DNA of 64,000 bases from Micropterus salmoides (lineage: Eukaryota; Chordata; Actinopteri; Centrarchiformes; Centrarchidae): positions 22,297,695 to 22,361,694 of the forward strand of contig NW_024040374.1 in assembly GCF_014851395.1 (NCBI RefSeq), in the 5' to 3' direction. This document shows, in pieces, positions 28,501 through 41,500 of this stretch. Every line of letters starts with the position of its first letter. The first letter of the stretch is position 1. The notes beneath the pieces were generated by a model. The model was not told the origin of the DNA. It saw only the letters and a program-made list of their open reading frames with translations, and searched no databases. The translations under genes and the position numbers were made by a program.

Positions 28501-31500
28501 CACTTATTGTATTCTTTACATATTATTAACTCCTGCTGACACAAAATACAAAGATTCAGTGAGAAATGTTGCTTTGTAAATCAACATCACACCCTTGCAT
28601 TCACTCTGCTATATTAGGCCTTACTATATATAAAAACTGAAAACTGGCCACATTTTGCCAGCTTGAAATATGTAGTTTTTTAAGACATGGTAATTTTTTT
28701 CATCTCCTTCCCTGAGGTATTCAACATGGGCAGAACTGCGCTGGAGAACACCATAGCTGTCATCCTTTTGCTTTCAGTAAATCGAAAAATTCATCCATGC
28801 GGGGAATTTTCGCAGATAAGGTGTGCAAAGGAATAAAAATTACAAGTGCACTACTGTAACTATTCTACTATAGGTTTATGAGGAGAGACTCGTTTGCATA
28901 GGGGGAGTAGTGGGTTCTTCGGAGGATCCAGCCTCTGAACTGACAAATTAAAAATGAAATGACAAGTATGAGATAGTCCGTTGTTGTGGTAATATTAAGA
29001 AAAAAAAAAGAAAGAAAAATCTGTACTGCTTTTAAACTTAACAGTGGGAAGAGCCAGTCGCTTTTTAAGCCATGTTAGCAGTGTTGCTCTATGGATGGCA
29101 ATGTTGGTCCGTCCTGTCAGACATTCGGTCAGTCCACCTCTTTTGTCCAGACTGAAATATCTAAACTACTGGACTGGTGGCCATTAAATTGGTTACAGAT
29201 CAATTTTAATTTCTTGTTTTTGATAAAATACCAGCCTCAGTGTTACTTTCTGTTTAGTGCTAATTAGCCAAATGGTAGCATACTAAATAATGATAAACAT
29301 GGTAAACATTATACCTGCTAAACCATAGCATATTAGCATTGTCATTGTGAGCATGTTAGCATGCCTAGCATTTACCTCATTTCACTGCTCTCCCTAAGTA
29401 CAACCTATATACTGGGGAGACGCGAGAGAAAGGTAACGTAGCTCCAGCCTTAACCATTTTTACAACGAAGTAACACAATTCTCTGAGTAATTCAGTTACC
29501 TGGGAGAGTTTTGCGAACTTTAAAACACAGCACTCCCAGGTGTTGGCACCTGTTACTTTATTGAGTATTTAGTTTACTCTTACTATAGACTTCTGCCTTT
29601 TGTCGTATAACTGTTGGTTTGTAAAGCCATTTACTTTCATTATGTGGCATGACAACTTGATGTTTCCTAATGTTATTAAGCGCACATTTAGGCAAGGCAA
29701 ATGTATTTGTACAGCACATTTCTAGTGTTCCGACCACTCAAAATGCTTTCCACTAGGCTACATGTCACATTTACTCCATTCACACACGCATCCACTGATG
29801 GCAGGGACTACCATACAAGGTGCCAAATGCTCATCAGTGGAACTTCATACACACACACACACACACACACCCTGTTGGCACAGCCAACAGCAGCAATTTG
29901 GAGTTCAGTATCTTCAACATGCAGACTGGAGGAGCAGGGGATCAAATCACCTATCTTCCAATTAGTTGGTTACCTGCTGTACCTCTATGCCATGGCTAAA
30001 ATAAGATGAAATAGAATAAGACAGATTAAACAATAGAAAACAATTTCCAGTTCAGCTACAGTGCAAGCACTAAACACGTGTGCATAAATAGTACATTTAA
30101 CTTGGGAAACGGCAAAAAGACAAGTTTTAAGTCCTGATTTTAGAAGAACTGACTGCAAGTTTTGTGGGAGTTTGTTGAATGCTGCTTCTTCGTGTTTATT
30201 TTTGACTTTCAGTAGACCTGTTTGAGACAACCCGTGTGGTCTGGATGATTCCTAAGCCACGCTAGCAGTATTGCTCTGTGGATGGCAATGTTGGTCGTTC
30301 TGTCAGACGTCAAGACTGAAATAGCCTATCTATTCTATTGGACTGGTTGCCAAATTTGTTGAATGCTGCTTTTCCTTGTTTATTTTTGACTCTGGGGACA
30401 GCCAGCAGACCTGTTTGAGACAACCTGAGAGGTCTGAAGGATTCATAACGGAGCAGCAGATCAGAAATGTATTTTGGCCCTATAGCATCCACTGCTTTAA
30501 ACAGTAGTATTTTAAACTAAATTATTTTACACACAGGAGGCCAATGCAAAGATCTGAGAACTGGAGTGATTCACTCTCCTGGTCTTAGTGAGGACTCTAA
30601 CAGAGGCGTCCTGAATCAGCTTCAGCTATCCGATCAACTTTTTACTTTTAAACTTAACTATTAGCTAGCATTAGTTAGATGACAAAAATGACCAACTTAC
30701 CGAACAAAATGTATAAAAAGAGCCCATTGTATCTGTTAGACCAGTTGACTGCAACATAAGGTCAGTGATACAGATATTTTGGCTTTTGGAGAGCTGTCAT
30801 TTCGGCCACAAATACTGTAGACTCTTTATTTTTACAAGGTGAACCATAATGATCCATGCATTTTCCCACCCTAAAGAAATGTATAAACAGCCTCTGTCTC
30901 TGAGTGTGTCTATATGTGGAAAGAGTATTATCTGCCCATTTCCAGAGTTTAAGTTAACTTTCTACTATTTCTATTTAGAAAAACCTTGTTTGCAAAAAAC
31001 TACATTTCTATGGTGTTATTGAATAAAAACCCATGACAAGCCAACTTGTCTTTTTAGAATGGGGTTGGTTTCACAGGGGCAACTTGCCCCATAAAGAATG
31101 CAGCTCTAATCAGGCTGAGCAGCATGTTTTCTTTAGCTAACACATGGCTTGACCTAGCAAAGTACAAATAAGCTCTTCAAATAACCCTGTTCAAAAATGA
31201 TCAAATAAAATAGTAACATTCTCCAAACATAGTTTTTGCTTTTTAATACTTTTTAGTTTAAATGCATTATAACTTATGAGAGACATAAAATGACTTTACC
31301 TTAAGGTTTCATGTCTGCAATAAATTACCCATGTGGGGCAGGAACATGTACATGTGTACTCTCCTAATAAAGAGACACAAAAATATCCTGAGAGTACCTA
31401 TAAATTAAGGATTCAATCAATTTCCACATGCCACTTCCGTCCACTTAAATTTTCTTCTCTAGACAAGTATGTTTAAGAAATGGATGTTGTGTTACTGAGA

Positions 31501-34500
31501 TCTGTTACACTTTAGTGCATCAAATTAGTACTGAAAGAGGCTGTTGGATCACACACACACCAACACCTCCACACACAGATGTCACACAGTTACTGTCCAT
31601 TATTCTTAAGTGCGCTGACAGGCATGCCTGTCAGTTAGATCACTTCAGTAACTGAATGAAGGGAGGATGTCATTATTAACTTTTAAAGCAGGTTTTTTTA
31701 AGTACATCTTTGTGTGTGTGTGTGCGCGCGCGTGCCTACACTGCCCTTGCACCGATAACAAAGCCACACAAATAGGTGTAATATTGCAATTACAGCAACT
31801 ATTCTTCTACAGCAAAATGTCTCTCAGCAGCTTGAATATTAAATACAGAAACAGAGCACAGACTGAAGCAGAGAGACGTTGAGAGGAGGAGAGAGGTTTT
31901 ATTTTAATGCCATTGATCCAACAGCCAACCAGGGTGAGGTATATGGGACAAAACTGCCTGTCATCAAGGCGTTTATGATCTGGTCTCTTGTGATCATTAT
32001 GCTGTGGGAGCCTGATGATCGGGTTTACAATAAACACCACTGTCGGCTGCGTGCATATCTTTTACAAGTCACAGATATTATTTTTGAGTGTTTTGAAGAA
32101 GGGCTTAATACATTACAGGAGGGAGAAGAGTTGGATAGAGGCTATATTGATTATCACTTACTTGAATGTCACATAGTCGTACACCCAAAGACAGACGCAT
32201 AAAAGCAGGTATAAACGAGCATATGAGTGTGCCTTCTGAGCGAGTGAATGAATCATGTGCTGTTTCTAAATCTATCTAAACGCAAGGATGACGCAAAAGG
32301 GAAAGCAGGGTGGAGTCCAGTAAATGTCCCGCGCAGGCAGACAGCCAGTCAGTCTGAAGTGAAACATAGGATGAGGATCATTTAACGCTGCGGCTGCGTC
32401 TCTCATTCAAAGCCACTCTGAAGAGGATCTCTGACCTTGATGGAAAGCAGCACATCACAGCACACCGGGCGGCCACGCCCACATCGGTGCTCACTGGCAT
32501 TGTGGCATGTGGCTCAGAAAATGGTACAAAGGCGTAAACAACACGCATCAGTCTGTGGCATCAAAGAGGAAAGCGAATGTAAACACAGTGAGGTGGAAGG
32601 GAGGGAGGAAAGGAGTGACGCAAGTTAGGAAAAGAGGGGGGGGATTCACGGATGACAGTGTAGAGAGCAATATATTTTCTCTGCATTTATATCCTTCGGT
32701 GATAATTAACTCTGTACACAAAAATAATGTAATGTGTGCAATACAGAAGCTGTCTGTCCTCTGAGATTGGAAAACATCAACATAAAATGTAGCTCTGAAT
32801 TGGAGTTGAATACTAATAAGAGCCACAACTTTCATATTTGCAACTGTGAAATGAGAAAACAACTCCAGATGTCGAGGGAGTAGGCATGTTTGAGCACTAT
32901 GGGCAGGATACGACAAGTAGTAATATCCAAACTGTTCTCACTTTAGTCGACAATATAGCTAATGTGTACTGTATTTGAGTCAGAAGTGACTTACTGAGTT
33001 GTCGCACAGCAGTGGGCTTCTTGTTGGCCTCTACAGACATGGAAGAGATGTGTGTGTTTGTATGTTTGTGTGTGTGTAGGAGATGGGGGAGGAGAGAAAG
33101 ATGGCCATAGATGAAATGAGAAACGAGAGATGGAACGACAGACAAGCAACAGTCATGTCCCCTAGGGTCAATGGGTGTGGGATCCATCTGTTCCTGAAGA
33201 TCTCACACACAGACACACACACACACACGTACGCACACCAGTGTGTCGTAGCACACAGACTTTTTCAAAGGAGTATTTTCGAGGCCCGAATGTCACAAAT
33301 CTGTGTGCTAAAATTAGAAGGTTCATCCTAAGCATATGAAACATTTATTTGAGACAGCGGCGTCAGACGGCCCAGGAAACAGCCTGACAAAAGCATGAGG
33401 AAGGAATTACACAGGCTGCTGAACTTCCTTAGACACAACAATTACGTGATGTTCCCTCCAAGGAGCTATCTCGCAAGCCAGTTGAAATCATTTGCAGCTT
33501 CTTATGCTGCAGCAATCAGTACCAGTCAACCCATAACATCTTTTTGGCTCTGTCACAGAGGTGGGCAAGTTAATGCCAACTATTTCTGCTTAGCCTTAAC
33601 CAATCACTTTACTCTGCTTTCTTCATGCGGCCATTACCTCTCCAATCAATGCACATGTCTCCTCTCTAACCCCCAACTCATTTATCCTATTAGTGCAATT
33701 CTCTTTTTCTTTATAGTTGTTCCCAAACCAATTGTAACCTCTGTGTCAAATACACAGTATATACTAGTGTACACCCTATATACTGTATGATCAGTATAGT
33801 TTGTAGAGTAGTTGGTCTCTTCTTGTTGCACAACTAATAGTCCTGCCACAGGTAATACATATTGCCTGTATGTGTGAATGGTATGTGTGCTTACAGCATG
33901 TAAGAAGGAAAAAAAAGGCAAGCATTAAGCAACAGGGCAAGCAGGCATATGTGTTCCACTACTCATATCTGCTGGCAACTCTGGGCTCCTGGCCCTGTCA
34001 GTTATCTTCAATATAGAATAAAGAGTCAGACAGGATGGAAGGGTTTAAGTTCCTTGTTTTTAGTGTTTTTCCTTCGTATTAAGTGTTCCTAATTTGTGAT
34101 TTGACCTGGTAGCTTGAAAGAAAGGAAAGTGTTTTCCCTCGTGGAATGCAGCAACAGTTATATATACACTGAAACGCCTTTGGAGACGGCTTATGGTAGA
34201 GAAATGAACATTCACGGACAACAGCTCTGGTTGACATTCCTGCAGTCAGCATGCCAATTGCACGCTCCCTCAAAACTTGCGACATCTGTGGCATTGTGCT
34301 GTGTGATGGAACTGCACATTTTCGAGTGGCCTTTCATTGAGGCCAGCCTAAAGCACACCTGTGCAATACCCATGCTGTCTGATCATCATCTTGATATGCC
34401 ACACCTGTGAGGTGGATGGATTATCTCGGCAAAGGAGAAGTGCTCACTAACACAGATTTTGGCAGATTTGAGAACAATATTTGAGAGAAATAGGCCTTTT

Positions 34501-35457
34501 GTGTACATAGAGAAGGTCTTAGATCTTTTAGTTCAGCTCATGATGAATGGGGGCAAAAACAAAAGTGTTGCGTTTATAATTTTGTTCAGTGTAGATAACA
34601 CAACCCACTGTTAACCCCTTCGGGGGGTTCAAACCCACCAAACTTGATTTGTATATTCTACTCAAGTTTCTAATGATACCAAACAGGTCTATAGAGAAAT
34701 TTGTCTGAAAGGCTGCAAATGATTTAGAGCTGTGTAATGGTACAGCCATAAAAACACATTAGGTTTGAATATTTCCTTCAATAGTGTTGTAACAAGCAGA
34801 TACAGAATATGCAGTTGAATGTGATATTGTCATGTAGTTTGAGGTTTTGTTGCATTAGTGAGTTAGTTATGCTTCTGTGTAGCAAAATCCTTGTGGGTTA
34901 ATAAAGACTTAATGTAAGAAATGAACGCGCTTTTAATACTGATTATTCATAAATTATAATATAATATTATATGGTTAGATAATTGCTTTTCATGCAGCTT
35001 GAGTGTTGCACCACTTGCTCTCCAGAGAGCTTTTGGTTCATGCCAGCAATCATTTTGGAGAAAACCTCTCCTAATGGTCTGTCTATCAGCAGATGGCCAG
35101 AAGCTACCTGCCAGCTAGAAGGAAGGAAAGAAGGACATTTGAGAGGAGATAAATATAAGAGAGCGATAAAGAAGAGAATGGCTAAAGAACAAAGCACATG
35201 ATGTGCTGCATGAACTGAATGAAAAACAGGCTCTTTTTTCATTCCTCACTCCTGCTTTCTGTACACTGACATGTCTCCTGTGTTTAACTAGAGAGGGTTT
35301 AATCGAGGCCGGTCCTCTGTGTGTGTGCGTATGTGCAGATTCAACCTTAAATAAATCCTACACGTTTGTGCTCCATGGGGGATATGTTTTATGCTCTGTT
35401 TTTTTCACACTGCTGTTCATGTGATTGTGTGACTTACGAAAACCTTTAACCCCTGCC

Positions 35458-35516
<59 letters not shown>

Positions 35517-38500
35517 TTTTGCTTACCACCATCTTGTTGAGGGAGACCCAGCAGTCAGACGGGAAATCCTGCAGCATGGGAACCAGGAACTGGAGACAGC
35601 CATCCCAGTGACACAGCAGGAGCATCATACCAATCAGGTTGAATATTCGCATCACAGCACTGGCCAGGTCATAGGTCATGTGGAAGATCTGTCAGGAGGA
35701 GAAGAGACGGGCAGAGAGAGGGTTATTAAAGTGGAGAGGAGGAGGAGAAGACAGAGATGGATGTGTGAGGGGAATGAAAAATCTGTTTTGTGTTTATACA
35801 GATCGAGGTGAAATCTAAAAAGAATTTCGCTACTTAACCTACATGAAGGATATTTTTAACATATGTAGCAGTAACTTGTGCATATTTTTAATAACATAAA
35901 ATAAGTTACTGCTACTGTCGCTTGGATTTTAATTAATAGCCAGAAAACATGTAGTAAATATTGTATTTGCAAGATGAAGGAATTATGAAGAACATCAAAT
36001 AAATCAAAGTAGGAACTACTAGCTAACAGTGAAGAACCTCATATATATTGGATATGTATGGCTATCACTGTTATTTTTGGGAGATGGTTTAGCTAACATC
36101 CTACTCTTAAAGCAGTATTGATTGATTTGTTTTTGTTTTATGAAGTTAACATACAATTGCCTATTTATTCATCCAGCAGTTACAGAGAAACATAGTCATT
36201 CATTTGGAGTTGTGTTTCTGGCCATCAGGCTAAGTCCAATATTCACTCTCTTTGTTTCAGCTCTGTTTTTGTTGCTAGCTAGCTGCCAACTTCGTTAATG
36301 TGTTGTGAGGTTGACAACATAAGTGACCCCTTTCATATTACAGGCAGTCATTTGACCTTTTGTTAGTGTATTGGTGCAGCTTTAAGCAAAACAACAGCCC
36401 GGGAGGAAAAGCTGCAGGGACATATGAAAGCCCGTTTTTCAGTAGTTTCAGGGTTTCTCATTGATGTGTATGTACTTCAAACAGTGGCTATAACAGGAGG
36501 TACAACATGGTATGATGACATCACTAATCAGTAGCAAAACTGGTAATGGGAGGTTTCTTGCAAGTGGTGCTGCTGTATGTCATTCCTTAGTAGAATAATG
36601 TGTCAGGCTGAGGTTTGACATTATAACCAGGTGGGGAAAATGAACTGCACTGTGGTCTCTACCCACATTAATGATAATTAAAAAAAACTTCATCAGACGC
36701 TGATCAGGCTTTCATCAGCAGCCTAGGCTGGCCTCTCTCTGCTATTTTCTTAGATTTACTCGCCTCAGGTAAGAAGGATCACTTGTGTGGAGCTGGTGTT
36801 GTGGTCACAGCTATGTGAACGCCACTCACTTCAGGCCTTGTTACAACTGTGTGTCTCTGTATGAATGTGGATTTACATGCAAGTGTGTGCACTACTGTGT
36901 AATCCTCGTTTAGCTTGGCAAACTGGACGCAACCATCTACCCCTACAAGGAAGTGAGCAATATGCTGTTTGTATATATATATACATACACTCACCTAAAG
37001 GATTATTAGGAACACCATACTAATACTGTGTTTGACCCCCTTTCGCCTTCAGAACTGCCTTAATTCTACGTGGCATTGATTCAACAAGGTGCTGAAAGCA
37101 TTCTTTAGAAATGTTGGCCCATATTGATAGGATAGCATCTTGCAGTTGATGGAGATTTGTGGGATGCACATCCAGGGCACGAAGCTCCCGTTCTACCACA
37201 TCCCAAAGATGCTCTATTGGGTTGAGATCTGGTGACTGTGGGGGCCATTTTAGTACAGTGAACTCATTGTCATGTTCAAGAAACCAATTTGAAATGATTG
37301 GAGCTTTGTGACATGGTGCATTATCCTGCTGGAAGTAGCCATCAGAGGATGGGTACATGGTGGCCATAAAGGGATGGACATGGTCAGAAACAATGCTCAG
37401 GTAGGCCGTGGCATTTAAACAATGCCCAATTGGCACTAAGGGGCCCTAAAGTGTGCCAAGAAAACATCCCCGCACCATTACACCACCACCACCACCCTGC
37501 ACAGTGGTAACAAGGCATGATGGATCCATGTTCTCATTCTGTTTACGCCAAATTCTGACTCTACCATCTGAATGTCTCAACAGAAATCGAGACTCATCAG
37601 ACCAGGCAACATTTTTCCAGTCTTCAACTGTCCAATTTTGGTGAGCTCTTGCAAATTGTAGCCTCTTTTTCCTATTTGTAGTGGAGATGAGTGGTACCCG
37701 GTGGGGTCTTCTGCTGTTGTAGCCCATCCGCCTCAAGGTTGTGCGTGTTGTGGCTTCACAAATGCTTTGCTGCATACCTCGGTTGTAACGAGTGGTTATT
37801 TCAGTCAAAGTTGCTCTTCTATCAGCTTGAATCAGTCGGCCCATTCTCCTCTGACCTCTAGCATCAACAAGGCATTTTCGCCCACAGGACTGCCGCATAC
37901 TGGATGTTTTTCCCTTTTCACACCATTCTTTGTAAACCCTAGAAATGGTTGCGCGTGAAAATCCCAATAACTGAGCAGATTGTGAAAAACTCAGACCGGC
38001 CCGTCTGGCACCAACAACCATGCCACGCTCAAAATTGCATAAATCACCTTTCTTTCCCATTCTGACATTCAGTTTGTAGTTCAGGAGATTGTCTTGACCA
38101 GGACCACACCCCTAAATGCATTGAAGCAACTGCCATGTGATTTGTTGATTAGATAATTGCATTAATGAGAAATTGAACAGGTGTTCCTAATAATCCTTTA
38201 GGTGAGTGTATATACACACACACACATTTATGCATATTGGAAATGCCTGCTTTATGCGCCAATTTGATTTGGTTTCTTATATAACAAAAATCATTTGAGA
38301 CAAGAGAATCATCCTACATGTGAACTAGGCCAGATACTGTGTTTGTGAGTGTTTCATATTTTCCCAGTCGGGACTTGAACCTGAATGCACACTTATCGAT
38401 GGGGACTCGTCACCGTGGGGACAGAAACTGGAGTCCACACAGATGGAGACCTCTTTTAGAGGGTTAAGACTTGGTAGTTATGATGGTTGAAGTTAGGGTA

Positions 38501-41500
38501 AGGGGATAGGGAGGGCATTATGTCAATGAGATGTCCCCAGGGGATAGAGGAACAAATTAGTGTGTGTGTGTGTGTCTTGGGATGTGAACAAGTATCCTCT
38601 GTTGGGAATTTACAGTTTGGGAGCAGCCAGGTCAGGACATTCGGTGACTCATCGCGTCACCTCAGAGGCCTCGCCGCCCTAAACTCACAGCTCATTTAAA
38701 TATCAAAACCAGCTTTCCTCCGAACCCCCCGGGGTGCGAATGTCTCTTGTTAATTACAGTGCAAACACAAGAAAGCCAACCAGTCTAACATATTCCTCCA
38801 CCCGACTCGACCAACACACATATTATACTCCACTTGTCCCAGAGCTACATGAGCAAGAATCATGCATAGTAGATGCATGATTCTTGCTCATGTAGCTCTG
38901 GGCCTTTTCTGTCTGCGTTTGGCTGAACAGTGATACTTTACCAAATCCCATTAGTTTCTTTGACTTTCTCCTATTTGTTTTTTTTTACACACCAAGTGCT
39001 TTAAACACATCTTGTTCAAATATTTATCTAGTTTCAACTTTATTCTTCACTCTTCTGCATATTTTCAGTTTTACCCACCCACTTCCACTTGTCAACTTTG
39101 AGTTCAATGTAATTTAGCTACAGACCAAATGCCACCATTTTCTTTACTTTTTTGGAGTACCTCCTATATTGGCTAATGGCCTTAGCTAATTTGAGGAAGG
39201 AGAAAGGGAAACACACACCGTGAGGCCCTGCCCTGTGATTAGGAATCATTCCCATTATGATTAATGAGGCTCCAGGACTAATGTCCCCCCCCCCCGCCCC
39301 CGACACCAGAACAGCACCTGGCCATGTGTCACTGTCAGACCACAATCTGGGTCAAGGCGCGTTGATGTGACCACAACTCGCAGCCTGAAAAACACAGATA
39401 AAGTACTTTCTGCTCCTCCCTGCTGCACATGGTCAAATACACGGTGATCCAGACAATTCTGATGGCAACATTTAGAGAAAACTACTGAACTAGAGGAATA
39501 TTACACTCCCACCACCGAGCCCCACTCTGACACATACACTCCTGCTGCCACCCATTCACCAATAGTGTCTAGCTCATGAAAAAGGCATCCTCTGGGACAT
39601 GCCAGCAAGTGGAGAGCCTTGATACAAGCTTCCTGGCTCAGGAAATTGCTCTGGTTATTCCTGACAATACTAATCTCTGCTTCTGTGTTGGCAAACAAAC
39701 ACACACCGATCTATTCAAAAATACATATTGCAGACGCCTTCATAAACCATCATCCCGGTTGTTGGAAAGTTTTCTCTACTAGGCTGGCCTGCAGCGGAGC
39801 TAAAAACGCAAGATGATCTTAAAGGAAACCCCTAAAATCTAAGCTAAGCTGAGCTGAGCCGAGCTGAGCTGGGCAGGGGGGAAACACAGCCAGCCACATT
39901 TGGATCAAGCTGAGCAGAGTAGCGCTGAAGTAAGCTCATCGGAGCAGGGCTGAGTCGACGCAAAGGAGTATTCAGTGAGAGTGTTTGAATGAGTGATTAG
40001 GGCTCTAGTCAAGCTCAAATTACCACTCAGTAAACAGAAAAGCAGTCCTTATTTTCAGAGTGAGGGACCGCGCACATTTGATTCATTGATGCAGAACAGG
40101 GATCGTCAGTTTATATACGCAAGCACATGCACATAGCTGGCCAGGGCTAATTGTGTTGTATGCAGCATATATAGCTATATATGATTATGCATCCGTCTCT
40201 TGACGAACATTATTTACTGATGTGTAGTGTCATCAGAAAGCTTGTGTCCTTGCAGTAGCCAGCTTGCCAGTATCCATTTATGACTGTTTGGTGCCTTTAT
40301 TGGTTTAAATGCCACATTAAAACAATTATTAAAATAAGGAAAAGGTAGCTCTTGTTATGAGAAGGGGGTTAAGGCAATTAGTGGCGTTCATTCCTCAGAA
40401 AATCCCTTTTCACTTCCCCACTGATAAGCAGAAATTAATTTTTCATGAATTCTTAACTGCATCAGAACATGATGATGAGCTATTATTCCACTATCAGGCT
40501 TATTGCCATACAGCATGGTAAAATTTTCTTTTTTGTGTGTGTTGGGAAGTAATTACACACAGGAGAATAGTTTTAATGTACAAACAGAATCACTTGTATA
40601 CTGACATAAACCACTGCACTGGAATCCAATATTGTATTTTAATTAGAGCACTGTTAGGCTAGTTTATCTTTTGTTATGTAAGCAAACACAGTTGGGGAAA
40701 TACTTTGACTTTAACATCCAAACTGCAGCTTAATTCTACACTGGAACGTCAGTGATAATCAGTATCGCTCTGACCACCCTTTCTGTTGGACCCTAACATT
40801 TATGAGAAGAATTCATAATAAACACACTCTTGTGAGGTGCTTTCGTACAATCTACACATTCCTTGATGGTGATGGTGATCCTGCGTCACTGCACCATCTC
40901 CGTCTTCAAGGTAGCTTACTTAGGGTGCTTCATGATGTTAACCAACGAAGGTTAAAATGAAGGGCAACTGGACTTGGTTGAAGATACTGGAAGACGTTTC
41001 GTCCCTCATCCAAAGGACTTCTTCAGTTCTGACTGACTGGCAGGGAAACTCAGCTATTTAACCTCAGTGGGGTCGTTGGCCCGGGTCATCGATACCGCTG
41101 GTTCGTTAGTGTTCCTTGTTGCTGTGACGACAGTCGTTACAGTCGTTACAGTCGTTAGGACTACCTGTGGCCAAGACTGAACGACCATCGTTGGTATCTT
41201 CACCTGAGGCCAATAGGTTACGTTTGTTGAGTTTCCTGGGAAGTGATGAAAGGACAGCATTGTAAGTGGGGGATAAGTGGTGGCGTAGACCCCCTCCCCT
41301 GTTCAATGACGGCTTCTCAACCCTGGTGTAGATGGCTTCCTTGACACCTCTTTCAAACCATCCATCTTCTCTGTCTAAAATGTGCACCTGATGGTCCTCA
41401 AACGAGTGTCCTCTGTCCTTCAGATGTAAGTAGACTGCAGAGTCTTGACCTGAGGAGTTGGCCCTTCTGTGTTGAGCCATGCGTTTGTGTAGTGGTTGTT

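Larger units (their letters stand above)
23603..35526. other. hcn2 intron 3
   Basis: 11.9 kb with repeats at 25600, 26517, 27035, 27196, 27796, 29080, 29690 and 30150, the Tc1 fragment at 34160, and TG/CA stretches at 31712 and 33050-33230. A possible 36-nt microexon lies at 32995-33030. The AC microsatellite abuts exon 3. Confidence 0.7.

Noticed and set aside
31879..32202. 107-codon plus-strand frame in hcn2 intron 3
   Set aside because: Composition is plausible, but I recognise no family, and there is no neighbouring exon or polyadenylation signal to support a gene.
38838..38902. MicroRNA precursor
   Set aside because: A fully paired 30-bp stem with a 5-base loop lacks the mismatches and terminal loop size of usual precursors, and no known miRNA seed is recognised. 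Kept only as a fold-back finding.
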